Below, piece by piece: positions 1 through 7,001 of a stretch of 64,000 nt of DNA. This DNA comes from Acidobacteriota bacterium. Lineage in GTDB: Bacteria > Acidobacteriota > Vicinamibacteria > Vicinamibacterales > JAKQTR01. The stretch spans positions 1 to 64,000 of the forward strand of contig JAPKZO010000037.1 in assembly GCA_026393755.1 (NCBI GenBank). Reading direction: 5' to 3'. The position numbers and the translations under genes were made by a program. A model generated the notes under the pieces. It saw only the letters and a program-made list of their open reading frames with translations. It searched no databases and had not been told where the DNA came from. The first letter of the stretch is position 1; every line of letters starts with the position of its first letter.

Positions 1-268
1 CAACCATGACGAGGACGGTCCGGAGGGTCCGAACGGTGGCTGCGGTGCAAGGTATGGGATGGAAAGAGAAACGATGGCTATTCATCGGCGCTCCCGGGTA
101 CGCTCGGAATCCTGACCAAGGGGGCACTATGGGGGGCGGCGATACTGTGCATCGATTAGCCCTTCCTGTGCAAGAGCGCAGCCACGCTGTGACGGAACTG
201 CGCTCGAAATATTCTCTGTGCAAGAACGCTTGACACGCGCGACAGGATCCGATTGCCCACCCCCAGAT

Positions 269-713
269 CGCGCGCATGTCCGCCACGCTCGTTGTCATAG
301 ACCTTGATCTGAAAGCTCTCTTTCAAACCCTTGCCGTCGGCCGTGGCCTCCTGGGTCACCAGGTCCACCGAGAACCGCGCCCGGAAGCACACCGACAGCA
401 ACTCGCTTGTGAAGTTGCTCACCGTCGGCCCCGCCGCATCGATTTCCAACGTCTGGAGTCCGTCGCGGCCGAGTGCCTTGGCGACCAAGGTCCATTCGAT
501 CTGCTCGTCGGTCAACGTTTCGATGCGCACCGTGAGACCGTCCAGTTCCATCCGGCGGGCTTCAAACGCCAACCGCTGGCGGGTCACGTCCTGCTGTTCG
601 GTCTGCAACGTCGCCAGTTGAGCGGTCGACTCGTCCCACCGTCGGCGGTCGACCGCGAGTTCGCCATGAAGTGCCGTGCCCTCCCAGTGTTGACAATATG
701 TCATATATGACAT
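269..713 (-). pseudogene. fragment of an SbcC/SMC-like ATPase gene
   Basis: The minus-strand translation of this stretch contains a coiled-coil-like region followed by a segment typical of the C-terminal half of SbcC/RecF/SMC-type ATPases: LEIDAAGPTVSNF, then a Phe/Val-rich beta strand region, then KVYDNERGGHARDL. In intact relatives a signature motif (LSGGE type), Walker B and the rest of the ATPase lobe follow directly. Here the similarity stops after RDL and the reading frame runs into unrelated sequence. No Walker A, signature or Walker B motif is present, so the fragment cannot be an active ATPase. It lies in a decayed accessory region beside toxin-antitoxin genes. The family call rests on recognised motifs, not on an alignment. 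Confidence 0.5.
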
Positions 714-718
714 AGTCT
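690..718 (+). promoter_or_regulatory. promoter-like site with perfect 18-bp palindromic operator
   Basis: TTGACA at 690-695 is followed at once by the perfect palindrome TATGTCATATATGACATA (697-714). The palindrome ends 11 bases before the ATG at 726 of the toxin-antitoxin locus. Type II toxin-antitoxin operons are usually repressed by the antitoxin or complex binding palindromes over their own promoter, so this is the natural candidate operator. The -10 box is not clear. Confidence 0.55.
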
Positions 719-725
719 GATTACG

Positions 726-1071
726 ATGCGTGAGTCTGAGAAACCTCTCGCGTGGCTGCACGGCGAAATCAAGACGCCGCCGCTGTCGACGGAGGCGAGA
801 GTTCAGACGGGCCTGCTGCTGCGGCGACTCCAGTGCGGTGAACGGCTCGAGATGCCGCACTCTCGGCCGATGCCGACTGTCGGGTCCCGCTGTCACGAAC
901 TGCGGATCCAGGACGGGGACCTTACCTGGCGCGTTATATAGGGTCGACCCCGACGCGGTCATCATCTGCGACGTCTTCGCCAAGAAGACGCAGGCGACGC
1001 CGCGATCGGTGATTGAATCGTGCCGGCGTCGTTTGACGGTCTACGATGCCATCGCAAGCGGCAAGAGGTGA
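726..1071 (+). pseudogene. HigB/RelE-type toxin gene split by a frameshift
   Basis: Two overlapping frames together spell one HigB-like (phage Gp49/DUF891 type) toxin of about 115 residues. The first (726-941) covers the N-terminal part: GLLLRRLQCGERLEMPHSRP, then HELRIQDGDLTWRVI, then stop TAG. The second continues from about 942 with YRVDPDAVIICDVFAKKTQ, then TPRSVIESCRRRL, to a TGA at 1069-1071. Adding two bases (one TA unit) to the TATATA run at 935-940 would restore a single frame. The gene sits 5 bp upstream of an intact HigA-like antitoxin, the usual toxin-first order of this family. Either the toxin is inactivated, or the run is a sequencing error or phase-variable tract. Confidence 0.75.
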
Positions 1072-1076
1072 ACGGG

Positions 1077-1406
1077 ATGCACAAGAACAAGCGCGCACGG
1101 CTGGAAACACACGGCTGGCGCTTCGGCGACGCGGCGGACTTTCTCGCCCTCACGTCGGAGGAAGCGGCACTCGTCGAAACCAAGCTCGCGCTTAGCGGCA
1201 GCGTTCGCGACAGGCGGATGGCGCAGGGACTTTCTCAGGCTGAACTCGCCAAGCGGTTGAAGTCCAGCCAGTCTCGCATCGCAAAGGTCGAAGCCGCCGA
1301 CCCGACGGTGTCTGCGGATCTATTGCTGCGAGCGCTCTTTGCATTGGGCGCCACGCCGGGCGATGTCGCCTCGGCCATTCGGAAGAGAAGGAAAGTGGCA
1401 GCCTGA
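1077..1406 (+). CDS. HigA-like XRE-family antitoxin
   Basis: This 109-residue protein carries a Cro/C1-type helix-turn-helix in its second half (LSQAELAKRLKSSQSRIAKVE), preceded by a short N-terminal region (residues 1-40) typical of antitoxins paired with HigB-like toxins. In such systems the antitoxin neutralises an mRNA-cleaving toxin and represses the operon. The ATG at 1077 is chosen because it starts just 5 bp after the toxin stop codon; upstream in-frame codons lie inside the toxin. The neighbouring toxin is frameshifted, so this may be an orphaned antitoxin still able to repress the palindrome at 697-714. The antitoxin frame itself is intact. Confidence 0.8.
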   Translation: MHKNKRARLETHGWRFGDAADFLALTSEEAALVETKLALSGSVRDRRMAQGLSQAELAKRLKSSQSRIAKVEAADPTVSADLLLRALFALGATPGDVASAIRKRRKVAA

Positions 1407-1408
1407 CC

Positions 1409-1584
1409 GCCGTCTCCAAAATGTCTCCACGACCGGGGGAGAATGCTGAGGACTGGCGGTGACTGCCGTGCACAAGTCGACGCCTGTAACTGCCTGAGAC
1501 TCGAACCCTTAGAGCCAGAAGTCGCGCGCCGTCAACCATTTAGAGAGACGCATTATTAGGGTTCGAATCCCTCTCTCTCCGCCA
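1409..1584 (+). repeat. att-like direct repeat ending in a tRNA-Ser 3' end, copy 1
   Basis: This unit ends with the T-arm and acceptor strand of a tRNA-Ser gene (1559-1584: GGGTTCGAATCCC, then TCTCTCTCCGCCA). No tRNA 5' half is present. The unit is repeated at 4333-4511: positions 1515-1538 match the copy at 4439-4462 in 23 of 24 bases, and 1409-1434 match 4333-4358 in 24 of 26. tRNA 3' ends are classic integration targets of tyrosine recombinases, so this looks like an attachment-site scar. It begins 3 bases after the HigA stop codon. Confidence 0.65.
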
Positions 1585-1654
1585 TTCGACTCGCCTGGCT
1601 TCACCAGCTCGCGAGCCGCCAGGCTCGCTCATGGCAGGCCAGCCCATGGAGAAT

Positions 1655-1845
1655 GCCCTGAGCGAACGAAGTGCGTCGAAGGGCACCTTCGCTCACCTCC
1701 GGCTTGCCACTCTCCTCGGTGAGCTTCGGCTGGCGAGCCGACTTCTTGCGAAGGTTGTCCGCCGAAGCCCGAAGGGCGGAGGTGGACCTCCAAGCCCGGC
1801 CCCCGCGAGGATTGTCCCGCCGTAGCCCTTCGATAAACTCAGGGC
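1655..1845. repeat. REP-like palindromic repeats in a gene-free gap
   Basis: The 1585-1965 gap has no convincing gene. It holds short REP-like repeats: an interrupted inverted repeat from GCCCTGAGCG (1655) to TCGAAGGGC (ending 1684), and GCCCTTCGATAAACTCAGGG starting at 1825. Both belong to the pattern CCCTGAG...TCGAAGGG; another copy lies at 46831-46851. A Gly/Pro-codon-rich stretch between them (about 1750-1810) also contains small inverted repeats. Confidence 0.55.
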
Positions 1846-1965
1846 GAAGGCGGACCGTTAGTATTCGTCCTGCGCAGACACGGGCGGCAGACGCTTGCGG
1901 GTGGGGTGGCGAGCTTCACGCAGAGTGGGTCTTACCTCCACACCCGCGGTACATCTACGTCGTTC

Positions 1966-2412
1966 TCACTCTCTCCCGGCACGTCTCGTGTTCATTCTCG
2001 CCCGATGTGCTGATTCCCGGTCGCGGAGTGGGGAGAAGAGACCTGCCAGGTAGAGCAGCAGGCCCAGGGCGAGCCACAGCACGGCGGATCCGTTGGGCGA
2101 CATTCTCAGCAGGTTCGGAGGCCCGATTCGCGACGACATGAGATCGAGCAACGAACCAGCCTCTTGCCCGCCGGTGATCCACGACACGACGACGATGGCG
2201 AGGCCGGCGAATGCCGCCACCCAGACTGGCAGGTCGTTCAGATCACGGACACCACCCTCGCGCGAGTTCTCCTTCGAGGCCCGGTAGGCAAGCGAAGCAG
2301 ACGCCGGCTCTTCGTCCAGGAGCGACACCCGCGCCATCACGGTCGTTACGAGTGTAGCCGGCGGCACCGGCTCCGGCAGGTGCGTCAGCTCGGATTCGAC
2401 GTGCGTGTTCAT
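1966..2412 (-). CDS. probable anti-sigma membrane protein
   Basis: The 148-residue protein has a short cytoplasmic N-terminus (residues 1-60) and two hydrophobic segments (around 67-85 and 112-132). It starts with ATG at 2412, overlapping the stop codon of the ECF sigma gene by 4 bp, so the two are translationally coupled. The gene after an ECF sigma factor usually encodes its membrane-bound anti-sigma factor, which is the best guess here. No zinc-binding HxxxCxxC anti-sigma motif is visible, so the function rests on position and topology only. Confidence 0.6.
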   Translation of the reverse strand: MNTHVESELTHLPEPVPPATLVTTVMARVSLLDEEPASASLAYRASKENSREGGVRDLNDLPVWVAAFAGLAIVVVSWITGGQEAGSLLDLMSSRIGPPNLLRMSPNGSAVLWLALGLLLYLAGLFSPLRDRESAHRARMNTRRAGRE

Positions 2413-3044
2413 TGCCCGTCCTTTCGTTGTGGCGCGGAGCCCGCCGATCGCCGCAGTCGTTGCCGCGCACGGAACAGGTACGTCTTCACCGTCCCGTTCG
2501 TCACGCCGAACGCACGCGCAATGTCGCCCACGCTCATCTCCTGCCGGTAATAGAGGATGACCGCCGCGCGCTCGCCCGACGGCAGCGCAGCGACCAATCG
2601 CCACAGCCGCCGGTCGCGCTCATCCGTGATGAGCGCCGACAGCGGATCGGTGGCGGTGGCGCTGTCGAGATCCGGAACGGGCGTGTGGCCCTCGTGCGCG
2701 ACCACGCGAGCGCGCTGGGCCAGCCAGTTCTGCGCCAGCCGGACCGCGATAGTCGCGAGCCAGGGATAGAACGGACGGTGTTCATCGTAGGCGCCCAGGT
2801 GAGTGAAGGCGCGGACGAATGCGTCCTGCGCCACTTCCTCTGCCGCGGGAGGTTGGCGAGTCAGCATCAGCGCCAGGCTGAACAGCCGGCGTTGATACCG
2901 TTCCACCACAAGCGCGTAGGCCTGAGCGTCGCCCTGTCGAACTGCGCGGACTGCGTCCCGCACGGCGTTTGCATCGCGGTCGGCGTTGGTCGCCGGCTCG
3001 TCGTGTTCGAGTCGCTCGCGATCGGGAGTGTCCCGGAGACTCAC
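2409..3044 (-). CDS. ECF-family RNA polymerase sigma factor
   Basis: A 211-residue sigma-70 family protein of the extracytoplasmic-function type. Region 2 is recognisable around residues 38-105 (YQRRLFSLALMLTRQPPAAE, then FVRAFTHL), and region 4 near residues 150-200 contains the helix-turn-helix MSVGDIARAFGVTNGTVKTY. The N-terminus has about 25 extra polar residues. The gene overlaps the upstream membrane-protein gene by 4 bp and the downstream anti-sigma-like gene by 4 bp, giving a compact three-gene operon. It should direct transcription in response to an envelope signal; its regulon cannot be read from this window. Confidence 0.9.
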   Translation of the reverse strand: MSLRDTPDRERLEHDEPATNADRDANAVRDAVRAVRQGDAQAYALVVERYQRRLFSLALMLTRQPPAAEEVAQDAFVRAFTHLGAYDEHRPFYPWLATIAVRLAQNWLAQRARVVAHEGHTPVPDLDSATATDPLSALITDERDRRLWRLVAALPSGERAAVILYYRQEMSVGDIARAFGVTNGTVKTYLFRARQRLRRSAGSAPQRKDGQ

Positions 3045-3382
3045 CGGCCCTGTTGATCCGGGTCGTCGGCGAGCCCGAGGCCCATCGACGCATAGATGAC
3101 CTTTCGGGTTCCGTAGAAGAACGGGATCAACCCGATCAGCAGCAGCGGTGGAAACAGCAGACCGAGCAGGCAGAGAACCAGTCCCTTGAGCGCGAGGTCG
3201 GCCGCATCCCGCTTTTCCTTATCGGTCTGCGGGGCCGCACGCAAATACACGGTCATTGATGGGTAACCCGCCTCCCGTGCTTTCCGTAGCCAGCTGCGAA
3301 AGAGCAGCGCGATCGTGACGCTGGCGGCGAGAACAAGTCCGACCAGAAAACCGCTGACCGGAAGGAACGGCATGATCTTCAC
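3041..3382 (-). CDS. small membrane protein in the ECF sigma operon
   Basis: A 113-residue protein with an N-terminal membrane helix (residues 8-28) and a second long hydrophobic segment (67-90, LVLCLLGLLFPPLLLIGLIP). The charged stretch between them would lie on one side of the membrane. I do not recognise a family. It is the first gene of the three-gene operon and its stop overlaps the sigma factor start by 4 bp, so it is probably co-translated with the sigma factor and may take part in sensing or signalling. A TATATA motif around 3439-3446 could serve as a minus-strand -10 element, but no clear -35 matches it. Confidence 0.6.
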   Translation of the reverse strand: MKIMPFLPVSGFLVGLVLAASVTIALLFRSWLRKAREAGYPSMTVYLRAAPQTDKEKRDAADLALKGLVLCLLGLLFPPLLLIGLIPFFYGTRKVIYASMGLGLADDPDQQGR

Positions 3383-3682
3383 TACACACTCCCTTTCTTC
3401 GGGTGTTCGCGCGCGACGACAGTATGCCGGCCGTCGCTACCATATATACAAGCCGAGTCTCGTGTCGGTTGACAGTCTCGCCAGTTCATTCTGATCCCAA
3501 TGAACGAACGGGGGACAGGCAAAGCGCGCTCGTCACCGCGGGCGAGACTATCCGCGTCGGTGACATTGGTGCCAGGCGACGGCACTCACTGGACGAGATT
3601 CACCATATTGTGTGAGCGCGCGGCTGCGGTTTGAAAGGTCGTCGGGCAGAGCCCTGATATACTCGGCGTGGAGCACAGTCTC

Positions 3683-3919
3683 ATGCCTGAAGCGCTCACA
3701 CGTATCACACGCGACCCCGAGGTTATGGGCGGCAAGCCCTGCCTGCGTGGCCTCCGCGTCACCGTCGGCACAATCGTGGGGTTGGTCGCCGCCGGACGGT
3801 CCACCGCCGAAATCCTCGCGCTCTATCCGTACCTCGAAGAGGACGACATCCGCGAGGCGTTGGCCTACGCGGCATGGCGAGTGGAAGAAGTCGAGGTTCC
3901 GCTCCGTCGGCCGGCATGA
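3683..3919 (+). CDS. DUF433 family antitoxin-like protein
   Basis: A 78-residue protein with the DUF433 pattern: ITRDPEVMGGKPCLRGLRVT, then VGTIVGLVAAGRSTAEILALY, then EEDDIREALAYAAW. DUF433 proteins have a winged/HTH-like fold and are commonly the antitoxin partner of a PIN-like DUF5615 toxin, as found here. The ATG at 3683 is preferred over an in-frame GTG at 3668 because a GGAG motif (3669-3673) lies at good spacing before it and homologues start near this residue. The stop overlaps the start of the next gene by 4 bp. Confidence 0.82.
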   Translation: MPEALTRITRDPEVMGGKPCLRGLRVTVGTIVGLVAAGRSTAEILALYPYLEEDDIREALAYAAWRVEEVEVPLRRPA

Positions 3920-4293
3920 GCTTCCCCATCCTGATCGACATGAACTTGTCCCCGGCCTGGGGGAAGTGGTTCAAGACGCACGGTTGGCCGGCTGAGCATT
4001 GGTCCGCAGTTGGCGACCCTCGCGCGACCGACCGAGTAATCCTGGCTTGGGCACGCGACCACGGCCATGTGCTATTTACCCACGACCTCGACTTCAGCGC
4101 TATTCTCGCCTCGTCGCACGCCAGCACACCGAGCGTAATTCAGCTCCGCGCCAGGGACGTGACACCGGATGGATCCGGGGCGTTGATCCTCGAGGCTTTG
4201 ACGTCCTGGGAGACCGAGTTGCGGCAGGGCGCGCTCGTCACTGTGGACGAGACGAGTCGCCGCGCCCGCATTCTGCCGTTGCGGGTCGGCTGA
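3916..4293 (+). CDS. DUF5615 PIN-like toxin
   Basis: A 125-residue protein of the DUF5615 (Mut7-C-like PIN) family. It opens with LIDMNLSPAWGKWFKTHGW and has a second acidic cluster THDLDFSAIL; these Asp residues are the expected metal-binding positions of the PIN fold. PIN-type toxins are generally metal-dependent RNases. The ATG at 3916 overlaps the DUF433 stop, which marks the pair as a translationally coupled toxin-antitoxin-like module. It lies just before the second tRNA-Ser att-like repeat, as the HigBA locus lies before the first. The frame is intact and both acidic motifs are kept, so activity is plausible but unproven. Confidence 0.8.
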   Translation: MSFPILIDMNLSPAWGKWFKTHGWPAEHWSAVGDPRATDRVILAWARDHGHVLFTHDLDFSAILASSHASTPSVIQLRARDVTPDGSGALILEALTSWETELRQGALVTVDETSRRARILPLRVG

Positions 4294-4332
4294 CCTCCGG
4301 CGAGCAAGCACAAGGGCCGCCGGTCTCGGTCT

Positions 4333-4511
4333 GCCGTCTCCAGCATGTCTCCACGACCTGGGTGGATTTGAGAGGACTCGGGGTCACCGCCGTGAACGAC
4401 GGCGACCCCGCAACCGATTGAACTGGCGGGTGTTGTTCCCAGAAGTCGCGCGCCATCAACCAGTTAATAACACGCGTCATTCGGGTTCGAATCCCTCTTC
4501 TCTCTCCGCCA
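4333..4511 (+). repeat. att-like direct repeat ending in a tRNA-Ser 3' end, copy 2
   Basis: This is the second copy of the unit at 1409-1584. It ends with GGGTTCGAATCCC followed by TCTTCTCTCTCCGCCA (4483-4511); relative to copy 1 the acceptor strand has three extra bases, so it could not form a normal tRNA. It shares CCAGAAGTCGCGCGCC (from 4439) and GTCTCCACGACC (4347-4358) with copy 1. It starts 40 bases after the DUF5615 stop. The remaining gap to 4586 shows no gene. Confidence 0.65.
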
Positions 4512-4586
4512 CCCTCCTTCGCTCGCAGGTCCGCTCGGGCGAGCATAGTCAAGACTATCCGCCGATGCTCTGCCCGCCGGGGTGCA

Positions 4587-5972
4587 TCAACGGTAGCCGA
4601 ACAGGGGCGGGAACATGACAACCACCAGTGCCGCCCATACGAAGTACACGGGCAAGTAGGCGATCTGCCATCGCTCCAGGACGGCATACGACCCCCGGTG
4701 ACGCACGAAGCGCGCATAGAGCCACGCCGTCCACGCCAGGTTGACGAGCAGAATGAGATTCTCGCCAAGAGCCGCCACTCGGTTGGGAGTGAAGCCAAAC
4801 TCGGAGATGCGACCTGCGATGGCCGCGAGCGCCACCCCATCGACGACGAGCGCGCTGACCACGAGCATCAGTTGCAGGCCGTCGAACAAGTCGGGCGGTG
4901 CCTGCGGGTCGCGCGCGGAGGCGGCGTAGAGTACCAACCCGACGACGACCGCGAGCAGCAGATCGAAGCCGATCAGCACCTCCCGCTTCACGTTAATGGG
5001 GCTGCCTGTCCACGCCATCGTTGCCAGAAACACCAGGAGCAGAATAGTGAACAGCGGCGTGAACAGCCTGGTCAATACCGGGGCCATGTTCTCGATGACA
5101 CTTTGTTTCGCCTCCACCAGCCAGGATCCGATGATGACGGCGCCCGCCGCCCCGCACGGGACCAGCCAACCCCCGATGAACCACTCAGGCTTCATCCCGA
5201 TGGCGGTGAACATCATGGCCGTGAAGCCGGTGAGGACGCCCCCGCCGAGCGCGATGAGCACGTAGTAGATCGCCAACTCGCCTGAGAACCTGACGAAGTT
5301 CATGCGCCCACCATCGTCGAACCAGCGGCCCCGGACGTACGCAAAGCCGATGGCCATCCACAGGGCGATTGGCAGGTGCAGGATGGTCAGCACCTCGGTG
5401 TTACTGCTGCAGCACCCTTTGGCGCCCATGGGGAAGGGGAAGACGTTGGCGAATATGGCCCCGGCTGCGAAGGGCAGCGCGAGCCAGAGGCCGCCGGCAA
5501 CGCCCCACCCACGCTTCCACACGAGATACGCCGCGAGCAGCGGGAACACGAATAGGCTGGCGTTCCTGAGGTAGAACGACTCTTCCCCAGCGTCGATCCG
5601 AAGACCGAACAGCGCCGGCACCTTGACGGCCAACGCCGCGGCGACGGCAAGGCCTAGGACGACGAGGATCTCGGCGCGTGCGGTGTTCGCCGGCTTTTCA
5701 GCGTCGGGCGCCATGACCAACTGCTTCCACAGCCGCTCGGAATGCGCGCGTGCGAACTCGCGTGACAGCGCATCGAGGCTGCCCATGCGCTTGACCGCGA
5801 CCAGGAACGCTTCATCCCCAGCCAGACCGGACTCGGTGAGCGCTACCAGTTGGTCGCGCAGATGTCCCTCGAGCTCCTCCACGTCGGGACCGTGAAGGAC
5901 CTGCCGGCGGCGCAAGTACTCCCGCCACTGCGTGATTTGCTCCTCGAGCGGTCGATCGGCGAACGTCGTCAT
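4587..5972 (-). CDS. polytopic membrane protein with permease-prefix (HAAS-type) domain
   Basis: A 461-residue protein. Residues 1-80 resemble the permease prefix/HAAS-type helical domain found in PadR-associated membrane proteins (EEQITQWREYLRRR, then EELEGHLRDQL, then DEAFLVAVKRMG). About ten hydrophobic segments follow from residue 100 to the end. The ATG at 5972 overlaps the stop of the upstream PadR regulator by 4 bp. PadR regulators often control a following HAAS-domain membrane protein, commonly an ABC permease, but no MacB/FtsX-like core is evident here. The transported substrate or signal is unknown. Confidence 0.7.
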   Translation of the reverse strand: MTTFADRPLEEQITQWREYLRRRQVLHGPDVEELEGHLRDQLVALTESGLAGDEAFLVAVKRMGSLDALSREFARAHSERLWKQLVMAPDAEKPANTARAEILVVLGLAVAAALAVKVPALFGLRIDAGEESFYLRNASLFVFPLLAAYLVWKRGWGVAGGLWLALPFAAGAIFANVFPFPMGAKGCCSSNTEVLTILHLPIALWMAIGFAYVRGRWFDDGGRMNFVRFSGELAIYYVLIALGGGVLTGFTAMMFTAIGMKPEWFIGGWLVPCGAAGAVIIGSWLVEAKQSVIENMAPVLTRLFTPLFTILLLVFLATMAWTGSPINVKREVLIGFDLLLAVVVGLVLYAASARDPQAPPDLFDGLQLMLVVSALVVDGVALAAIAGRISEFGFTPNRVAALGENLILLVNLAWTAWLYARFVRHRGSYAVLERWQIAYLPVYFVWAALVVVMFPPLFGYR

Positions 5973-6307
5973 ACCGTGCACGCCTCCATCCAGATACCCC
6001 GCAGGGTACCGTCCACGGCCTGCCACTGCTGCCGCTGGGCTGCGAGCTGCGCCCGGCCTTCTCTCGTGATCCGGTAGTACCTACGCCTGCGGCCGTTCTC
6101 GGACCCAGACCACTTCGCCGCGACATGGCCTTGGCGCTCAAGCCGGTGCAGTACGGGATAGAGCATGCCGTCGGTCCACTGCAGGTGCCCGCCTGACAAC
6201 TCGGCCACTCGCTTGATGATGGCGTAGCCGTAACTGTCGCCTTCGGCAAGGATGGCGAGCACGAGCGGCGTGGCGGAAGCCGCAACCAGGTCCTTACTCA
6301 TGTCCAT
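5969..6307 (-). CDS. PadR family transcriptional regulator
   Basis: A 112-residue PadR-type winged-helix protein: LVLAILAEGDSYGYAIIKRV, then LQWTDGMLYPVLHRLERQG (recognition helix), then RRRYYRITREGRAQL (wing). A PadR repressor usually controls its own operon in response to small ligands. The start is set at ATG 6307; a second ATG two codons on (6301) is possible. A strong promoter ends only a few bases upstream, so the mRNA is nearly leaderless. The gene overlaps the downstream membrane-protein gene by 4 bp, forming a two-gene operon. Confidence 0.9.
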   Translation of the reverse strand: MDMSKDLVAASATPLVLAILAEGDSYGYAIIKRVAELSGGHLQWTDGMLYPVLHRLERQGHVAAKWSGSENGRRRRYYRITREGRAQLAAQRQQWQAVDGTLRGIWMEACTV

Positions 6308-6317
6308 ACGTAAGAGT

Positions 6318-6346
6318 CTTATACATTGTTGTTCTATGTATGTCAA
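6318..6346 (-). promoter_or_regulatory. consensus promoter with inverted repeat, upstream of padR gene
   Basis: Read on the minus strand, TTGACA (6341-6346) and TATAAG (6318-6323) are separated by exactly 17 bp, a near-perfect sigma-70 promoter. The inverted repeat ATACAT/ATGTAT (6321-6326 and 6336-6341, 9-bp gap) lies across the spacer and touches both boxes. It is a good candidate for autoregulatory PadR binding. Confidence 0.7.
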
Positions 6347-6416
6347 CAACCTGAGGTCGAACGCCTCGACTGATGGAAACAGGATTGAGGGTTCGTGAAG
6401 CAGGGCGCTCAGCGCA

Positions 6417-7001
6417 TCAGTCCTCAGGCGGCGCTTCGCAAAACGCGCGCTCGAGCAGGTCTGAGACGCCGAGAACCCCTGCGCTCTCGCGGAGGTAGTC
6501 GCGGTCGAGTGCCTTGCCCTGGACACGGACGATGGCGGCGATGTCCCGCCACTGTCGGTCGGAAACCTGGCCGCCGCGGCGATACCAGTGAAGCTTCTGC
6601 AACAGGATGTCCTCAGGTGGGTGCACGTAGAGGCAGCGCCCATCGCCGAGATCGACGCGCAGACGGCGTCTAAGCTGGCCGGCATCCAGGGGCGTGCCGC
6701 CCGCCACAAACAGGTCCACCTTCATCTGCGTGCTCTGGTGAATCAGGTTGGCGCTCGAGCGGGTCCGAACGGCACGGCGCAGCGCATCGGCATCGACGTA
6801 GAACTCGGCCGAGAGCGCCGCCACCAACGCGTCAACATGCCGCTCCTCGAGCGCAATCACGATGTCGATGTCAACGGTCGAACGGGGCTCCCCGGCAAAC
6901 GAACTGGCGATCGACCCTCCGATCGTGTGCAGGATGCCCAGAGCGTCGAGATGGCGCGCGACCAGCAGAGCGGTCTCGATCGGGTCGATCGGCATTGTCA
7001 C
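6417..7001 (-). CDS. nucleotidyltransferase-fold protein (possible TA-like toxin)
   Basis: A 194-residue protein with the Pol-beta-type nucleotidyltransferase signature: GGSIASSFAGEPRSTVDIDI (GG-S then D-I-D spacing), followed by a third acidic strand KVDLFVAGG and the tail PEDILLQKLHWYRRGG. Such proteins resemble the DUF1814/AbiEii group and uncharacterised nucleotidyltransferases. It overlaps the upstream small gene by 4 bp. AbiEii-like enzymes act as toxins by modifying tRNA or related targets; that role here is an inference from fold and two-gene organisation. The start is ATG 7001, with an alternative ATG at 6995. Confidence 0.7.
   Translation of the reverse strand: MTMPIDPIETALLVARHLDALGILHTIGGSIASSFAGEPRSTVDIDIVIALEERHVDALVAALSAEFYVDADALRRAVRTRSSANLIHQSTQMKVDLFVAGGTPLDAGQLRRRLRVDLGDGRCLYVHPPEDILLQKLHWYRRGGQVSDRQWRDIAAIVRVQGKALDRDYLRESAGVLGVSDLLERAFCEAPPED

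Noticed and set aside
1559-1584. Functional tRNA-Ser gene
   Set aside because: Only T-arm and acceptor 3' strand are present; no D-arm, anticodon arm or 5' acceptor strand precedes it.
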